Positions 8,250 through 16,955 of a stretch of DNA of 64,000 nucleotides are shown here, one piece after another. The DNA comes from Thermodesulfobacterium geofontis OPF15. Its GTDB lineage: Bacteria > Desulfobacterota > Thermodesulfobacteria > Thermodesulfobacteriales > Thermodesulfobacteriaceae. A program made the position numbers and the translations under genes. Each line of letters starts with the position of its first letter. The first letter of the stretch is position 1. Below the pieces are notes generated by a model. That model made no database searches, was not told where the DNA came from, and worked only from the letters and a program-made list of their open reading frames with translations. The DNA lies in the NCBI RefSeq assembly GCF_000215975.1, contig NC_015682.1, forward strand, positions 310,001-374,000, read 5' to 3'.

Positions 8250-9641
8250 ATGAAAGTTTTAATTCTTGCTGGTGGTTCAGGAACAAGGCTTTGGCCTGCA
8301 TCAAGAGAAACTTACCCTAAGCAATTTTTGAAACTTAATGGCAAAAAATCCCTCCTTCAGCAAACAATTGAAAGGATTTTAAAAATTTCATCTCCTGAAG
8401 ACATTATCTTACTTACTAATGAGCAGTATAAATTTCATGTGCTTGCAGAGTTAAACGAGATTTCTGAAAACCTTACCGATAAAATTCTTCTTGAGCCAGC
8501 AAGAAGAAACACCGCCCCTGCTATAGCCCTTGGAATAAAATATTGTTTAGAAAGGCTTAGTGTTGAGCCTTCTGAAGTTTTATTCGTTTGCCCCTCGGAC
8601 CACATTATAAAGCCGGTAGAAAAATTTATTGAATATGTGAGGTTAGCTGAAAAGGTAGCAAAACAAGGTTATCTTATAACTTTTGGGATTAAGCCCCTAT
8701 ATCCAGAAACAGGTTATGGCTACATTAAAATCACTGGTGAAGATCGGGGAGGCTATTATCCAGTTGAGAGATTTACCGAAAAACCAAACCTTGAAACCGT
8801 AAAAAGATTCTTAAGCGAAGGAAACTACTTTTGGAATTCAGGAATGTTTGCCTTTACTATCGAAACCATGATAGAAGAGCTAAAGCTTTATGCTCCAGAA
8901 ATTTATCAACTTTTTAATCATCCTTTAGAGGCTATGATAGCAAACTTTCATAAGATGCCGGATATTTCAATTGATTATGCTGTTATGGAAAAATCAAAAA
9001 AGGTTGTTGCCATTCCGATGGACATTTATTGGAGTGACATAGGCTCTTGGGATAGTCTTTATGACGTGTTAGAAAAGGATGAGAAAGGAAATGTCATCTT
9101 GGGTAATGTTTTAACTAAGGAGACAGAGGGTTCATTGATAATAGGGAATAAAAGGCTTATAGCAACGATTGATTTAAAAGATCTTATCATAGTAGAAACC
9201 GATGATGCTATTCTTATTGCTAAAAAGGGGTCGGCTCAAAAAGTTAAGCATATAGTAGAGGAGCTTAAAGCCTGGAATCGTGTTGAGGCTTTAGAGCATA
9301 AGACGGTTTATCGTCCTTGGGGTGAGTATACTGTTCTTGAGGAAGGTCCAAGGTATAAAATAAAAAGGATAGTTGTTAAACCAGGGGCAAAGTTAAGTCT
9401 TCAGATGCATTACCATCGGAGTGAGCATTGGGTGGTGGTGAAAGGAACTGCCAAGGTAACGATTGGGGATAAAGTAATGTATGTTCATGAGAACGAATCA
9501 GCCTATGTGCCAAAGTCAACCCCACATAGACTTGAAAACCCAGGAAAAGTCCCACTTGAAATCATAGAGGTTCAAAACGGAGAATATTTAGGAGAGGACG
9601 ACATCGTGAGATTTGATGATGAATATGGGAGAGGATCATAA
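8250..9641 (+). CDS. manC: Mannose-1-phosphate guanylyltransferase / mannose-6-phosphate isomerase
   Basis: 463 residues, the normal bifunctional length. The N-terminal domain has the nucleotidyltransferase signature [20 protein letters not shown] and later FTEKPN. The C-terminal ~110 residues are the cupin isomerase domain (RPWGEYTVLEEG, QMHYHRSEHW, VPKSTPHRLENPG). It makes GDP-mannose and interconverts fructose-6-P and mannose-6-P for the polysaccharide. No phosphomannomutase or GDP-mannose-modifying gene is in the window. Translation is probably coupled to the coiled-coil gene just upstream. Confidence 0.93.
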   Translation: MKVLILAGGSGTRLWPASRETYPKQFLKLNGKKSLLQQTIERILKISSPEDIILLTNEQYKFHVLAELNEISENLTDKILLEPARRNTAPAIALGIKYCLERLSVEPSEVLFVCPSDHIIKPVEKFIEYVRLAEKVAKQGYLITFGIKPLYPETGYGYIKITGEDRGGYYPVERFTEKPNLETVKRFLSEGNYFWNSGMFAFTIETMIEELKLYAPEIYQLFNHPLEAMIANFHKMPDISIDYAVMEKSKKVVAIPMDIYWSDIGSWDSLYDVLEKDEKGNVILGNVLTKETEGSLIIGNKRLIATIDLKDLIIVETDDAILIAKKGSAQKVKHIVEELKAWNRVEALEHKTVYRPWGEYTVLEEGPRYKIKRIVVKPGAKLSLQMHYHRSEHWVVVKGTAKVTIGDKVMYVHENESAYVPKSTPHRLENPGKVPLEIIEVQNGEYLGEDDIVRFDDEYGRGS

Positions 9642-9669
9642 GAAAGTATTGTAAACATTGTGGATTAAA

Positions 9670-9969
9670 ATGAGTTTATCAAAAGTAAGACTATCTACTG
9701 AAGAAATAGAAGCTATAAAAAGAATTATAAGGCAATACGACGAAGATGCTCAAGTTTTTTTGTTTGGTAGTCGTACCGACCCTGAAAAAAAGGGCGGTGA
9801 TATTGACCTAATTGTAATTTCCCAAAAGATAGATGATGTTTTAAGAAGAAAGATTAAAGTAGATTTATTTTTGGCTTTAGGTGATCGGAAGATAGATCTT
9901 ATTGTGACAGATAATCCATATAAAGATTTATTTACTAAAATAATGATAGAATCTGGAATTAAGCTATAA
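9670..9969 (+). CDS. mntA: MNT-type nucleotidyltransferase (antitoxin of a HEPN/MNT pair)
   Basis: 99 residues from ATG 9670; an in-frame TTG at 9658 would add four. The pol-beta-like motif is FGSRTDPEKKGGDIDLIV, that is GS followed by DxD, with a third acidic site in KIDLIV. In known MntA/HepT pairs this protein AMPylates and silences the HEPN ribonuclease. Its stop overlaps the start of the HepT-like partner by one base. It appears intact, while the partner is truncated. Confidence 0.8.
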   Translation: MSLSKVRLSTEEIEAIKRIIRQYDEDAQVFLFGSRTDPEKKGGDIDLIVISQKIDDVLRRKIKVDLFLALGDRKIDLIVTDNPYKDLFTKIMIESGIKL

Positions 9970-10265
9970 TGAAGTCTTTGCGAAGAGAAGAATTAATAAC
10001 TTTATTTTGTGAAGATTTAAAAAGGCTGATAAAAAATAAAGAATGGTTAGAAAAATCTTATTATAAAGCATTGAATATAGATTTAAATAATCTAAAAGAG
10101 GAAGACTATGAGAAATTGGAAACTTTATGCAATAGATTTGGTAGAACGATTGATATGCTAATAAATAAAATTCTAAGAGGCTTAGATTTAATTGAACTCG
10201 AAGATATTTCAAGAAAACTTGATATTGTAATTAGAGCGGAAAAAAAGAGGACCTTCTCTGCTTAA
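9969..10265 (+). pseudogene. hepT: Truncated HepT-like HEPN toxin
   Basis: The 98 codons match the first two-thirds of HepT-family toxins: SYYKALNIDLNNL, EKLETLCNRFGRTIDMLINK and IVIRAEKK. Normal proteins continue with a helix carrying the catalytic RxxxxH motif (typically RNxxAH). Here the frame changes after RAEKK and stops, exactly where the 1.37-kb duplication begins (its first bases copy the 3' end of the flippase gene). The ribonuclease site is therefore lost and the antitoxin is orphaned. Confidence 0.75.
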
Positions 10266-11640
10266 TTTATTCTTTTTTTAAGCTATTTAGTATTATATTT
10301 TGCTCAAAAAAATAGTCAGTTCTTTTAATTTCTCAAAATAATAAATAAAAAAATTCTCGGGTATATTTAAAACTTGACTTTCAAAATTCTCGGGCTAAAA
10401 TAAAAATATGCTCATCATTAAAAGGGACCTATTTGAAGAAATTAAAAACCATCTTTCTGCAAAGGAGATTTCTTTGATTATTGGTCCGAGGCAGGTTGGT
10501 AAAACAACCTAAACTTGCCTTACAAATTTATTGTTTCTGGCTCAGGCAGTTTAGATTTAAAAGAGAAAATCCATGAGTCTTTAGTTGGCAGAAAAAGAGT
10601 GTTTGAATTATACCCGGTCTCTTTCAAGGAATTTGTTAATTTTAAAACTAATTATCGCTACGAAGAGAGCCTTGAAGAATTTTTTGAGGTTGAAAAAGTA
10701 AAAACTGAGAGTTTGCTTAATGAATATTTAAATTTTGGAGGCTATCCAAGGGTCGTTCTTGAAGAAAAGCTTAGTGAAAAAGTAAGAATAATTGATGAAA
10801 TTTATCGTAGCTATTTGGATAAGGATGTATCTTATTTGATTAAATCAGAAAAGGTTGATGTTTATAGTTCATTAATAAAACTTTTAGCTGGTCAAATTGG
10901 TAGACTAATTAATTATTCAGAATTGTCTTCAACCTTAGGAATATCCCTTCAGACTCTTAAAAACTATTTATGGTATGCAGAAAAAACTTTTATTATTCAT
11001 AGATTGACTCCTTATTTTAGAAATGTTAGAAAAGAAATTACTAAATCACCTGTCATATATTTCTATGATTTAGGTTTAAGGAATTATGCTTTAGGTTTTT
11101 TTGGTAAAGTAGAGTTTTCACCTGATATAGGGTTTCTTTTCAAAAATTTTGTTTTTAATATAATAAAAGAAAAATTTAGATTTACAGGAGCAAGTGTTCA
11201 TTTCTGGAGAACAAAAGATAAAGCAGAGGTTGATTTTGTAATTAATTTTGGCAAAGAGGTTATACCAATAGAAGCAAAATATAAAAAACTAAAGGAGCCA
11301 ACGGTCGAAAGGTCGTTAAGGAGCTTTATTGAGAAATATCACCCTAAGGAAGCATGGGTAATTAACTTAGCTTTAGAATATGAAGTGAAAATAGATAAAA
11401 CTATCGTAAAATTTTTACCCTTTTATAGACTTTTGATGTGAGCAAGAACTAAATATGTCACCCGTCCCTGTCACTTTGACCAATTTTAGTTGTGATGCTA
11501 AAATCGTTATTAGATAAAGAAAAGAAAATATAAATTTTAGGGTATATAGAGATGCAAGAGAGAAAAAGGCTTGAGGATATTATAAAAGAATTGCCTGAAG
11601 ACTTGAGAAAAGAGCTTGAGGACTTTGCCCAATTTTTATG
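10265..11640 (+). repeat. 1.37-kb direct duplication, copy A
   Basis: This segment matches 13642-15013 at an offset of 3373 bases. It starts with the last ~45 bases of the MurJ-like flippase gene (GCTATTTAGTATTATATTTT), then carries the broken ATPase gene and the first part of a DUF2281 gene. Mismatches cluster before ~10732. From there to ~11611 I see none. Confidence 0.9.
10408..11441 (+). pseudogene. DUF4143/AAA_14-type ATPase with internal deletion, copy A
   Basis: A 34-codon opening frame from ATG 10408 ends LIIGPRQVGKTT (Walker A) and stops. A second frame from ~10512 gives LPYKFIVSGSGSLDLKEKIH and then the whole C-terminal part: the DUF4143 region (NYSELSSTLGISLQTLKNYL) and the nuclease-like end (FWRTKDKAEVDFVI). 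About 80 residues between Walker A and the sensor strand, including Walker B (DEIQ in relatives), are missing and the join is out of frame. A 308-codon frame from a TTG at 10515 remains open. The family is of AAA ATPases with unclear, possibly defence-linked roles. Confidence 0.85.
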
Positions 11641-11760
11641 GGAGAAGAAATTTAAGCAAGGTCCCAAACAAAAAAGTTACATTTAACATGGGCAGGTGGG
11701 CTTAAGGAGTATCGTGATAGATTTACATCTTTAGAGTTACAAAAGCAAGCATTTCCAAGC
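11552..11760 (+). pseudogene. Frameshifted DUF2281 (VapB-like) antitoxin gene
   Basis: ATG 11552 starts MQERKRLEDIIKELPEDL, continuing to DFAQFLWEKKFK, then stops after 44 codons. The continuation LTWAGGLKEYRDRFTSLELQ lies in another frame and then breaks off at ~11755, where a different repeated leader begins. This is a relic of the antitoxin still intact at 16734-16955. Any cognate PIN toxin is gone. Confidence 0.75.
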
Positions 11761-11823
11761 TTTAGTTTTTGTGTTAAAATTAGTTCAAATCCAAGACATA
11801 CTTAATAAATAGGAGATAAAGCT

Positions 11824-12024
11824 ATGAATAGATTCGAAACAAAGTTAGAGAAAGAGTTGCAAGAAATAAAAACTTTACTTTTAGAATTATTGGAACGTGA
11901 TGAACGGTCTAAATCTGAAAACGAAATAAGAGGTATAATGAAATTATTTGAAATTTCAATGAAAGATTTCTTTGAAGATGAAGTTTTATATTCAATTTCT
12001 GATATGAAAAAGCTTTACAAATGA
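11824..12024 (+). CDS. Antitoxin-like protein of a MazF/PemK pair
   Basis: 66 residues, highly charged, starting MNRFETKLEKELQEIKTLLL and predicted helical (EIKTLLLELLERDERSK), with no recognisable DNA-binding fold. The preceding AGGAGATAA is a good ribosome binding site. Its TGA overlaps the ATG of the PemK/MazF-type toxin frame (ATGA), the usual antitoxin-first order. The toxin frame is broken, so this antitoxin is probably unpaired. A decayed second copy of the same pair lies at 16446-16680. Confidence 0.6.
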   Translation: MNRFETKLEKELQEIKTLLLELLERDERSKSENEIRGIMKLFEISMKDFFEDEVLYSISDMKKLYK

Positions 12025-12349
12025 AAGGCAAAATAATACTTGTACCATTTCCATTCACAGATTTAACCTTAACTAAATTGAGACAGCTTTAGTGATTCAT
12101 GAAAGTGAGAATGATGTAATTCTGGCATTTATCACGTCAAAAATACCAACAAAGATTTCTGACACAGATGTTTTATTAACAAAAGAACACCCTTCTTTTG
12201 AGAAGACAGGATTAAAAACGGATTCTTTGATTAAGCTTGATAAAGTTGTTACAGTATTAAAAGATTTAATAGTTGGAGAAATAGGCGAAATCGATGATAC
12301 TCTTAAAGATGAAATAAATGCAAAACTTCAGAAAATTTTCAAATTGTAA
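12021..12349 (+). pseudogene. PemK/MazF-type toxin gene with one-base frameshift
   Basis: ATG 12021 gives MKGKIILVPFPFTDLT, typical of PemK/MazF ribonucleases, then a stop. Restoring one C near 12085 (AGACAG to AGACCAG) gives KLRPALVI and joins the rest, HESENDVILAFITSKIPTK to KLDKVVTVLKDLIVGEIGEI, through 12349. All other family blocks are present, so the lesion is a single-base deletion. It has either been inactivated recently or is a sequencing error. Confidence 0.8.
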
Positions 12350-12368
12350 AACCATTAGAAATCTCTAA

Positions 12369-13694
12369 ATGAACAAAATTGATACAAACATTTTGGCACC
12401 TCTGAAAAATCTGTTAAACCTTAGTAGCAAGCCTGAAGCTATAAGGCATGCCCTTATAAGGTCTTCTTTTCTCAATCTTCTTGCAAGAGGAGCTGGATAT
12501 CTAAAACATTTAGCTATTGCTATTCTTCTTGGCTTTAGCTATAAGACTGATGCAGTATTTATGGCTTTATCTTTGCTTGGAATTTTTCTTCTTTTTGCCG
12601 ATGTATTTGATTCAATAGGAGTTCCAAACTTAGTTTCTGCAAGATTAAACGGAGAAGAAGATTTTAAAAGTTTATCTGCACTTTTACTTACTTTTACTCT
12701 AATTTTGTCTTTTTCAATTTTAGTTTTTTCAATTATACTTTATCCAATTTTAAAACACATCCCTATAGGTTTTAGCAAAGAAGCAAAGGATTACTTAAGT
12801 ATATCCTATTTTCTTCTTCTTCCATATTTATTTTTAAACTTTATCTTTCATCATTTTGGAGCAGTTTTAAGAAGCCTTCGCAGATTTACAGAGTATTTTG
12901 TGGGGGAATTAATTTTTTCTGTTTCAAGTTTTATCTTTACAGCTTTAGGTCTTTATTTTTTTCGCGATTTTAGGGTAATTCCTATTTCTTTTTCTATTTC
13001 TCAAGTTTTGGCAACTTTATTTTTACTTTTGAGAGCAAAGGAATTTATTCATTTAAAATTTTATCTTGATGAAAGAGCTCATTTAATTTTGAAGCATTTT
13101 TTCTATCTTTCAGCTTTGTATGGAGTTTTTCATTTATACATTTTTGTTGATAGAGCTTTTGCATCTTTGACAGGTGAGAAAGGAATTTCAGCCTTAACCT
13201 ATGGTTTAATGGTTGTAACAGTGCCTAAAAATATAGTTAAGCTTGAGCACATGGCTATAACTGCTTTATCTGAAGTAAAGGCGTCTATGGGGAAAATTAA
13301 TCTTTATATAAAATATTCATTTTTGATAAGTCTTCCTTTCATGATAGGTTTTTTTATTTTAGCAAACTTTTTAATTTCTTTCTTTTTTGGTTATGGGAAA
13401 TTTAGTTTAGTAGATGTTGAATTAACAGCAGAAGCAACAAAATATTATGCTCTAAGCCTTGCCTTTATGTTTATCTGGCCTATTCTTTACCGAGCTTCTC
13501 AAGTGCTAAACTTACTAAAACCTGTTTTTTTCATTGCCATCCTTGGCATCCTTGCCAATGCACTTTTTAATTATCTTTTCGTAGTAGTCTATAATCTTGG
13601 GATTAAAGGGATCTGTCTTGCAACCTTTTTCGCTTATTTTATACTTTGTTTTTTAGGCTATTTAGTATTATATTTTGCTCAAAAAAATAGTTAA
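12369..13694 (+). CDS. MurJ/MVF-like lipid-linked oligosaccharide flippase
   Basis: 441 residues with about a dozen membrane helices and an MVF-type opening (SFLNLLARGAGYLKHLAIAI, then FSYKTDAVFMALSL). It belongs to the MOP exporter superfamily and probably flips a polyprenol-linked sugar; a cell-wall role like true MurJ is less likely here. The first 16 residues (MNKIDTNILAPLKNLL) are the same as in the unrelated Wzx at 17374, which shows that the 5' ends have been exchanged. Its last ~45 bases are duplicated at 10270-10315. Confidence 0.8.
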   Translation: MNKIDTNILAPLKNLLNLSSKPEAIRHALIRSSFLNLLARGAGYLKHLAIAILLGFSYKTDAVFMALSLLGIFLLFADVFDSIGVPNLVSARLNGEEDFKSLSALLLTFTLILSFSILVFSIILYPILKHIPIGFSKEAKDYLSISYFLLLPYLFLNFIFHHFGAVLRSLRRFTEYFVGELIFSVSSFIFTALGLYFFRDFRVIPISFSISQVLATLFLLLRAKEFIHLKFYLDERAHLILKHFFYLSALYGVFHLYIFVDRAFASLTGEKGISALTYGLMVVTVPKNIVKLEHMAITALSEVKASMGKINLYIKYSFLISLPFMIGFFILANFLISFFFGYGKFSLVDVELTAEATKYYALSLAFMFIWPILYRASQVLNLLKPVFFIAILGILANALFNYLFVVVYNLGIKGICLATFFAYFILCFLGYLVLYFAQKNS

Positions 13695-15013
13695 TTCCCT
13701 TAAATTTTCAAATAATAAATAAAAATTTCTCGGATAGATTTTAAACTTGACTTTTAAAATTCTCGGTCTAAAATGAAAGCATGCATATCATTAAAAGGGA
13801 GCTATTTGAAGAAATTAAAAATCATCTTTCTGCAAAGGAGATTTCTTTGATTATTGGTCCGAGGCAGGTTGGTAAAACAACCTAAACTTGCCTTACAAAT
13901 TCATTGTTTCTGGCTCGGGTAGTTTAGATTTGAAAGAAAAAATTCATGAGTCTTTAGTTGGCAGAAAAAGAGTGTTTGAACTATACCCAATTTCTTTTAA
14001 GGAATTTGTTAATTTTAAAACTAATTATCGCTACGAAGAGAGTCTTGAAGAATTTTTTGAGGTTGAAAAGGTAAAAACTGAGAGTTTGCTCAATGAATAT
14101 TTAAATTTTGGAGGCTATCCAAGGGTCGTTCTTGAAGAAAAGCTTAGTGAAAAAGTAAGAATAATTGATGAAATTTATCGTAGCTATTTGGATAAGGATG
14201 TATCTTATTTGATTAAATCAGAAAAGGTTGATGTTTATAGTTCATTAATAAAACTTTTAGCTGGTCAAATTGGTAGACTAATTAATTATTCAGAATTGTC
14301 TTCAACCTTAGGAATATCCCTTCAGACTCTTAAAAACTATTTATGGTATGCAGAAAAAACTTTTATTATTCATAGATTGACTCCTTATTTTAGAAATGTT
14401 AGAAAAGAAATTACTAAATCACCTGTCATATATTTCTATGATTTAGGTTTAAGGAATTATGCTTTAGGTTTTTTTGGTAAAGTAGAGTTTTCACCTGATA
14501 TAGGGTTTCTTTTCAAAAATTTTGTTTTTAATATAATAAAAGAAAAATTTAGATTTACAGGAGCAAGTGTTCATTTCTGGAGAACAAAAGATAAAGCAGA
14601 GGTTGATTTTGTAATTAATTTTGGCAAAGAGGTTATACCAATAGAAGCAAAATATAAAAAACTAAAGGAGCCAACGGTCGAAAGGTCGTTAAGGAGCTTT
14701 ATTGAGAAATATCACCCTAAGGAAGCATGGGTAATTAACTTAGCTTTAGAATATGAAGTGAAAATAGATAAAACTATCGTAAAATTTTTACCCTTTTATA
14801 GACTTTTGATGTGAGCAAGAACTAAATATGTCACCCGTCCCTGTCACTTTGACCAATTTTAGTTGTGATGCTAAAATCGTTATTAGATAAAGAAAAGAAA
14901 ATATAAATTTTAGGGTATATAGAGATGCAAGAGAGAAAAAGGCTTGAGGATATTATAAAAGAATTGCCTGAAGACTTAAGAAAAGAGCTTGAGGACTTTG
15001 CCCGTTTTTTATG
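13642..15013 (+). repeat. 1.37-kb direct duplication, copy B
   Basis: This is the counterpart of 10265-11640. Here the left end lies naturally inside the flippase 3' end, so this copy is likely the parent and copy A the derivative. The right end lies within a DUF2281 gene, where the two copies diverge after DFA(Q/R)F. Confidence 0.9.
13781..14814 (+). pseudogene. DUF4143/AAA_14-type ATPase with internal deletion, copy B
   Basis: It has the same architecture as the gene at 10408: a 34-codon Walker-A peptide (MHIIKRELFEEI to GRPxVGKTT-type end), a stop, then a 308-codon frame starting LPYKFIVSGSG. The deletion endpoints are identical to copy A (ACAACC joined to TAAACTTGCC). The 308-residue products differ at one position only (Val/Ile in the YPxSFKEF segment). 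Walker B is missing, so neither copy can be an ordinary ATPase. Confidence 0.85.
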
Positions 15014-15077
15014 TGTTTTTTCTAATTTTACTGATAAGTTTACCTCTGTTGAATTACAGCATAAAATATTTCAATAG
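14925..15077 (+). pseudogene. Internally deleted DUF2281 antitoxin
   Basis: This 50-codon frame joins the N-terminal block (MQERKRLEDIIKELPEDL to DFARFL) directly to the C-terminal block (NFTDKFTSVELQHKI). About 20 middle residues present in the intact protein at 16734 (EKRRKKIKEKPKFDWAG) are missing. The frame is open, so a short product could still be made. No toxin follows. Confidence 0.7.
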
Positions 15078-15093
15078 GATTTTTTTCTAAACA

Positions 15094-15353
15094 ATGAAAA
15101 TTAAGTTTGTCGAACATGCTAAGGAAAGAATGAAGGAAAGGGGACTTCTGAGGAAGAAGTGAAAACAGTTTTATTATTGGGGATTGAGATTTCTGCAAAG
15201 AAAGGTAGAAAAGCAAAAGAGATGGTTTTTGAATATGAGAAGAAATGGCTTGGGAGAATATATCCTTAAAAGAAAGTAGTGGTAATATATATTGAAGAAG
15301 ATGATGAAATCGTTGTTATTACAGTAAAAGTTTTTTATGGAAAGTGGAGGTAA
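15094..15353 (+). pseudogene. DUF4258-type gene with frameshift and nonsense codon
   Basis: It starts MKIKFVEHAKERMKERG. After a one-base slip near 15140 it continues TSEEEVKTVLLLGIEISAKK and ends IYIEEDDEIVVITVKVFYGK-WR. An in-frame TAA near 15268 replaces a codon in the IYP-x-KKVVV segment. DUF4258 proteins are small RelE-fold-like putative toxins, often followed by DUF2283, as here. Confidence 0.75.
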
Positions 15354-15356
15354 ATA

Positions 15357-15592
15357 ATGAGAATTACTTATGACCCAAAATATGATCTCCTTTATATTAA
15401 ATTGGGAAAAGCTAAAAAGTTTTTTGTAAAGAGGTAGATGAGGATATAACCTTTGATGTTGATGAGTCTGGGAAATTGATAGGGATAGAAATCCTTTCCG
15501 CATCTGAACATATAGATTTTAAATTTTTATTTCCTGTTGAAATTACTAAAGAAACTTTAAAAAAGAGAAGACAAATTGATAAAAAGAAATAA
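15357..15592 (+). pseudogene. DUF2283-type gene with one-base frameshift
   Basis: MRITYDPKYDLLYIKLG starts three bases after the DUF4258 relic. A slip in the AAAAAGTTTTTT run near 15420 changes the frame, after which KEVDEDITFDVDESGKLIGI and EILSASEHIDF continue to 15592. DUF2283 is the usual partner of DUF4258. Both members of the pair are broken. Confidence 0.75.
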
Positions 15593-15639
15593 TCTTACCT
15601 TAGATTTTAAAAAGTTAAGTTGTAGAGGAGGCAATAAAG

Positions 15640-15740
15640 ATGCAGGAGAGAAAAAGGCTTGAGGATATTATAAAAGAATTACCAGAAGACTTGAGAAAAG
15701 AGCTGAGGACTTTGCTGATAAGTTCAACAATTATTTAAAG
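15640..15740 (+). pseudogene. DUF2281 antitoxin fragment
   Basis: MQERKRLEDIIKELPEDL-RKEL is followed by a missing T and a deletion that joins directly to the ADKF region (CTGATAAGTT). The product would be 32 residues. The leader before the gene (CCTTAGATTTTAAAAAGTTAAGTT) is shared with the intact gene at 16734. Confidence 0.7.
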
Positions 15741-15753
15741 AAGGAGGAAGACA

Positions 15754-15954
15754 ATGTCAATATTAATTATTAAGAAAGAGATGAAGATAGATGATAAAAT
15801 TTTAACCATTGAACTCCCTGAAGAATTCAAAGGTCAAGAAGTTGAAATAACAATTAGATTAAAAGAAAGTATAGAAAAGGAAATTTTAGCAGATCAAATT
15901 AAAGTTGATACAACTAAATGGAAGTTTAATAGAGAAGAAATGTATGCCAGATAA
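15754..15954 (+). CDS. Antitoxin paired with a PIN-domain toxin
   Basis: 66 residues. The N-terminal half resembles a short beta-rich domain (IDDKILTIELPEEFKGQEVEITIRL) as in small VapB-like or AbrB-like antitoxins; the tail would wrap the toxin (TTKWKFNREEMYAR). It has an excellent Shine-Dalgarno (AAGGAGGAAG). The stop overlaps the start of a PIN frame (ATGTATGCCAGATAA). The toxin is frameshifted, so the antitoxin is orphaned. Confidence 0.65.
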   Translation: MSILIIKKEMKIDDKILTIELPEEFKGQEVEITIRLKESIEKEILADQIKVDTTKWKFNREEMYAR

Positions 15955-16368
15955 AGTATTTATAGATACAAATATTTTAATTTATGCATATTCAACAATG
16001 AGCTTAACAAAAGAAATATAACTTTTACTATTTTAGAATCTTACAGTATTGTAATTAGTGTTCAAGTTATAAATGAATTTATTTGGATAATGAATAGAAA
16101 ATTTAATATTAACTACGATAAATTAGAAGTTTTAGTAGATAGATTTTGGGAAAAGTTTGAAGTTTCTTTGATAAACAAATTTTCCATTGAGAAAGCTTTA
16201 AAAATAGCTCAGGATTATAAGTATTCCTACTGGGATAGTCTTATAATTGCTTCTGCATTAGAAAATGAATGCTCGATACTTTTTACCGAGGATATGCAAG
16301 ATGGTCAAGTAATAGAAGGCAGATTAAGAATAAAGAATCCTTATGTATCTCCTTTGCCCAGGCCTTAG
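15944..16368 (+). pseudogene. PIN-domain (VapC-like) toxin with one-base frameshift
   Basis: ATG 15944 gives MPDKVFIDTNILIYAYST, then stops. Moving by one base near 15996 yields NELNKRNITFTILESYSIV, VISVQVINEFIWIM and on to YWDSLIIASALENECSILFT-EDMQDG, ending at 16368. The PIN acidic residues (Asp in FIDTN, Glu in NEF, Asp in YWD and EDMQD) all survive, so one missing base is the only lesion visible. Confidence 0.8.
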
Positions 16369-16445
16369 CAACTATTCTAAGCTTTGGTTTTTGTGGTAAA
16401 ATTAGTTCAAATCCAAGACATACTTGATAAAAAGGAGATAAAGTT

Positions 16446-16680
16446 ATGAAGAGATTTGAAACAAAGTTTGAGAAGGAGTTAAAAGAAAAAAACTTTGCTT
16501 TTAGAATTGTTGGAACGTGATGAACGATCTAAAGCTGAAAATGAAATAAGAGGTATAATGAAGTTATTTGAAATTTCAATGAAAGATTTTTTTTGAGGAT
16601 GAAGTTTTATATTAAATTTCCTTGCCCATTTCCATTTACAGATTTAACTTTAACTAAATTAAGACTAGCCTTAGTTATTT
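16446..16680 (+). pseudogene. Fused relic of the MazF/PemK-type antitoxin-toxin pair
   Basis: MKRFETKFEKELKEK matches the antitoxin at 11824, then a one-base loss shifts the frame. The next ~100 bases follow the antitoxin DNA closely, and a deletion joins them to the toxin start (PFPFTDLTLTKLRLALVI, with the arginine-proline region altered) before a stop. The upstream ~70 bases also match those before 11824, so the whole unit was duplicated and then decayed. Confidence 0.75.
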
Positions 16681-16733
16681 AAATAATCTTGCCTTAGATT
16701 TTAAAAAGTTAAGTTCTAAAGGAGGATATAGAG

Positions 16734-16955
16734 ATGCAAGAGAGAAAAAGGCTTGAAGATATTATAAAAGAATTGCCAGAAGACTTAAGAAAAGAGCTTG
16801 AAGACTTCGCCCGTTTTTTATGGGAGAAGAGAAGAAAAAAAATTAAAGAAAAACCTAAATTTGATTGGGCTGGTGCTCTTTCTGATTTTGCTGATAAGTT
16901 TACCTCTGTTGAATTACAGCATAAAATATCAGACTGGCGGATTGATGAAAAATGA
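16734..16955 (+). CDS. vapB: DUF2281 family antitoxin (VapB-like), intact
   Basis: 73 residues: helical N-terminus (MQERKRLEDIIKELPEDL), basic linker, then the DUF2281-type end FDWAGALSDFADKFTSVE-LQHKISDWR. It is the only complete copy of the four related genes between 11.5 and 17 kb. AGGAGGATATAG precedes the ATG. The stop overlaps the VapC ATG (ATGA), so the two are co-translated. It is expected to bind and silence the PIN toxin and repress its own promoter. Confidence 0.8.
   Translation: MQERKRLEDIIKELPEDLRKELEDFARFLWEKRRKKIKEKPKFDWAGALSDFADKFTSVELQHKISDWRIDEK

Noticed and set aside
10498-10520. Programmed frameshift joining the Walker-A peptide to the 308-codon frame
   Set aside because: There is no slippery heptamer, and about 80 residues including Walker B are missing, so a shift would not restore the family fold.
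11458-11667. Minus-strand frame of about 69 codons
   Set aside because: It is antisense to the DUF2281 relic, which has clear homologues within the window.
15174-15503. Minus-strand frame of about 109 codons
   Set aside because: It lies antisense to the DUF4258/DUF2283 relics and has no family features or ribosome binding site.
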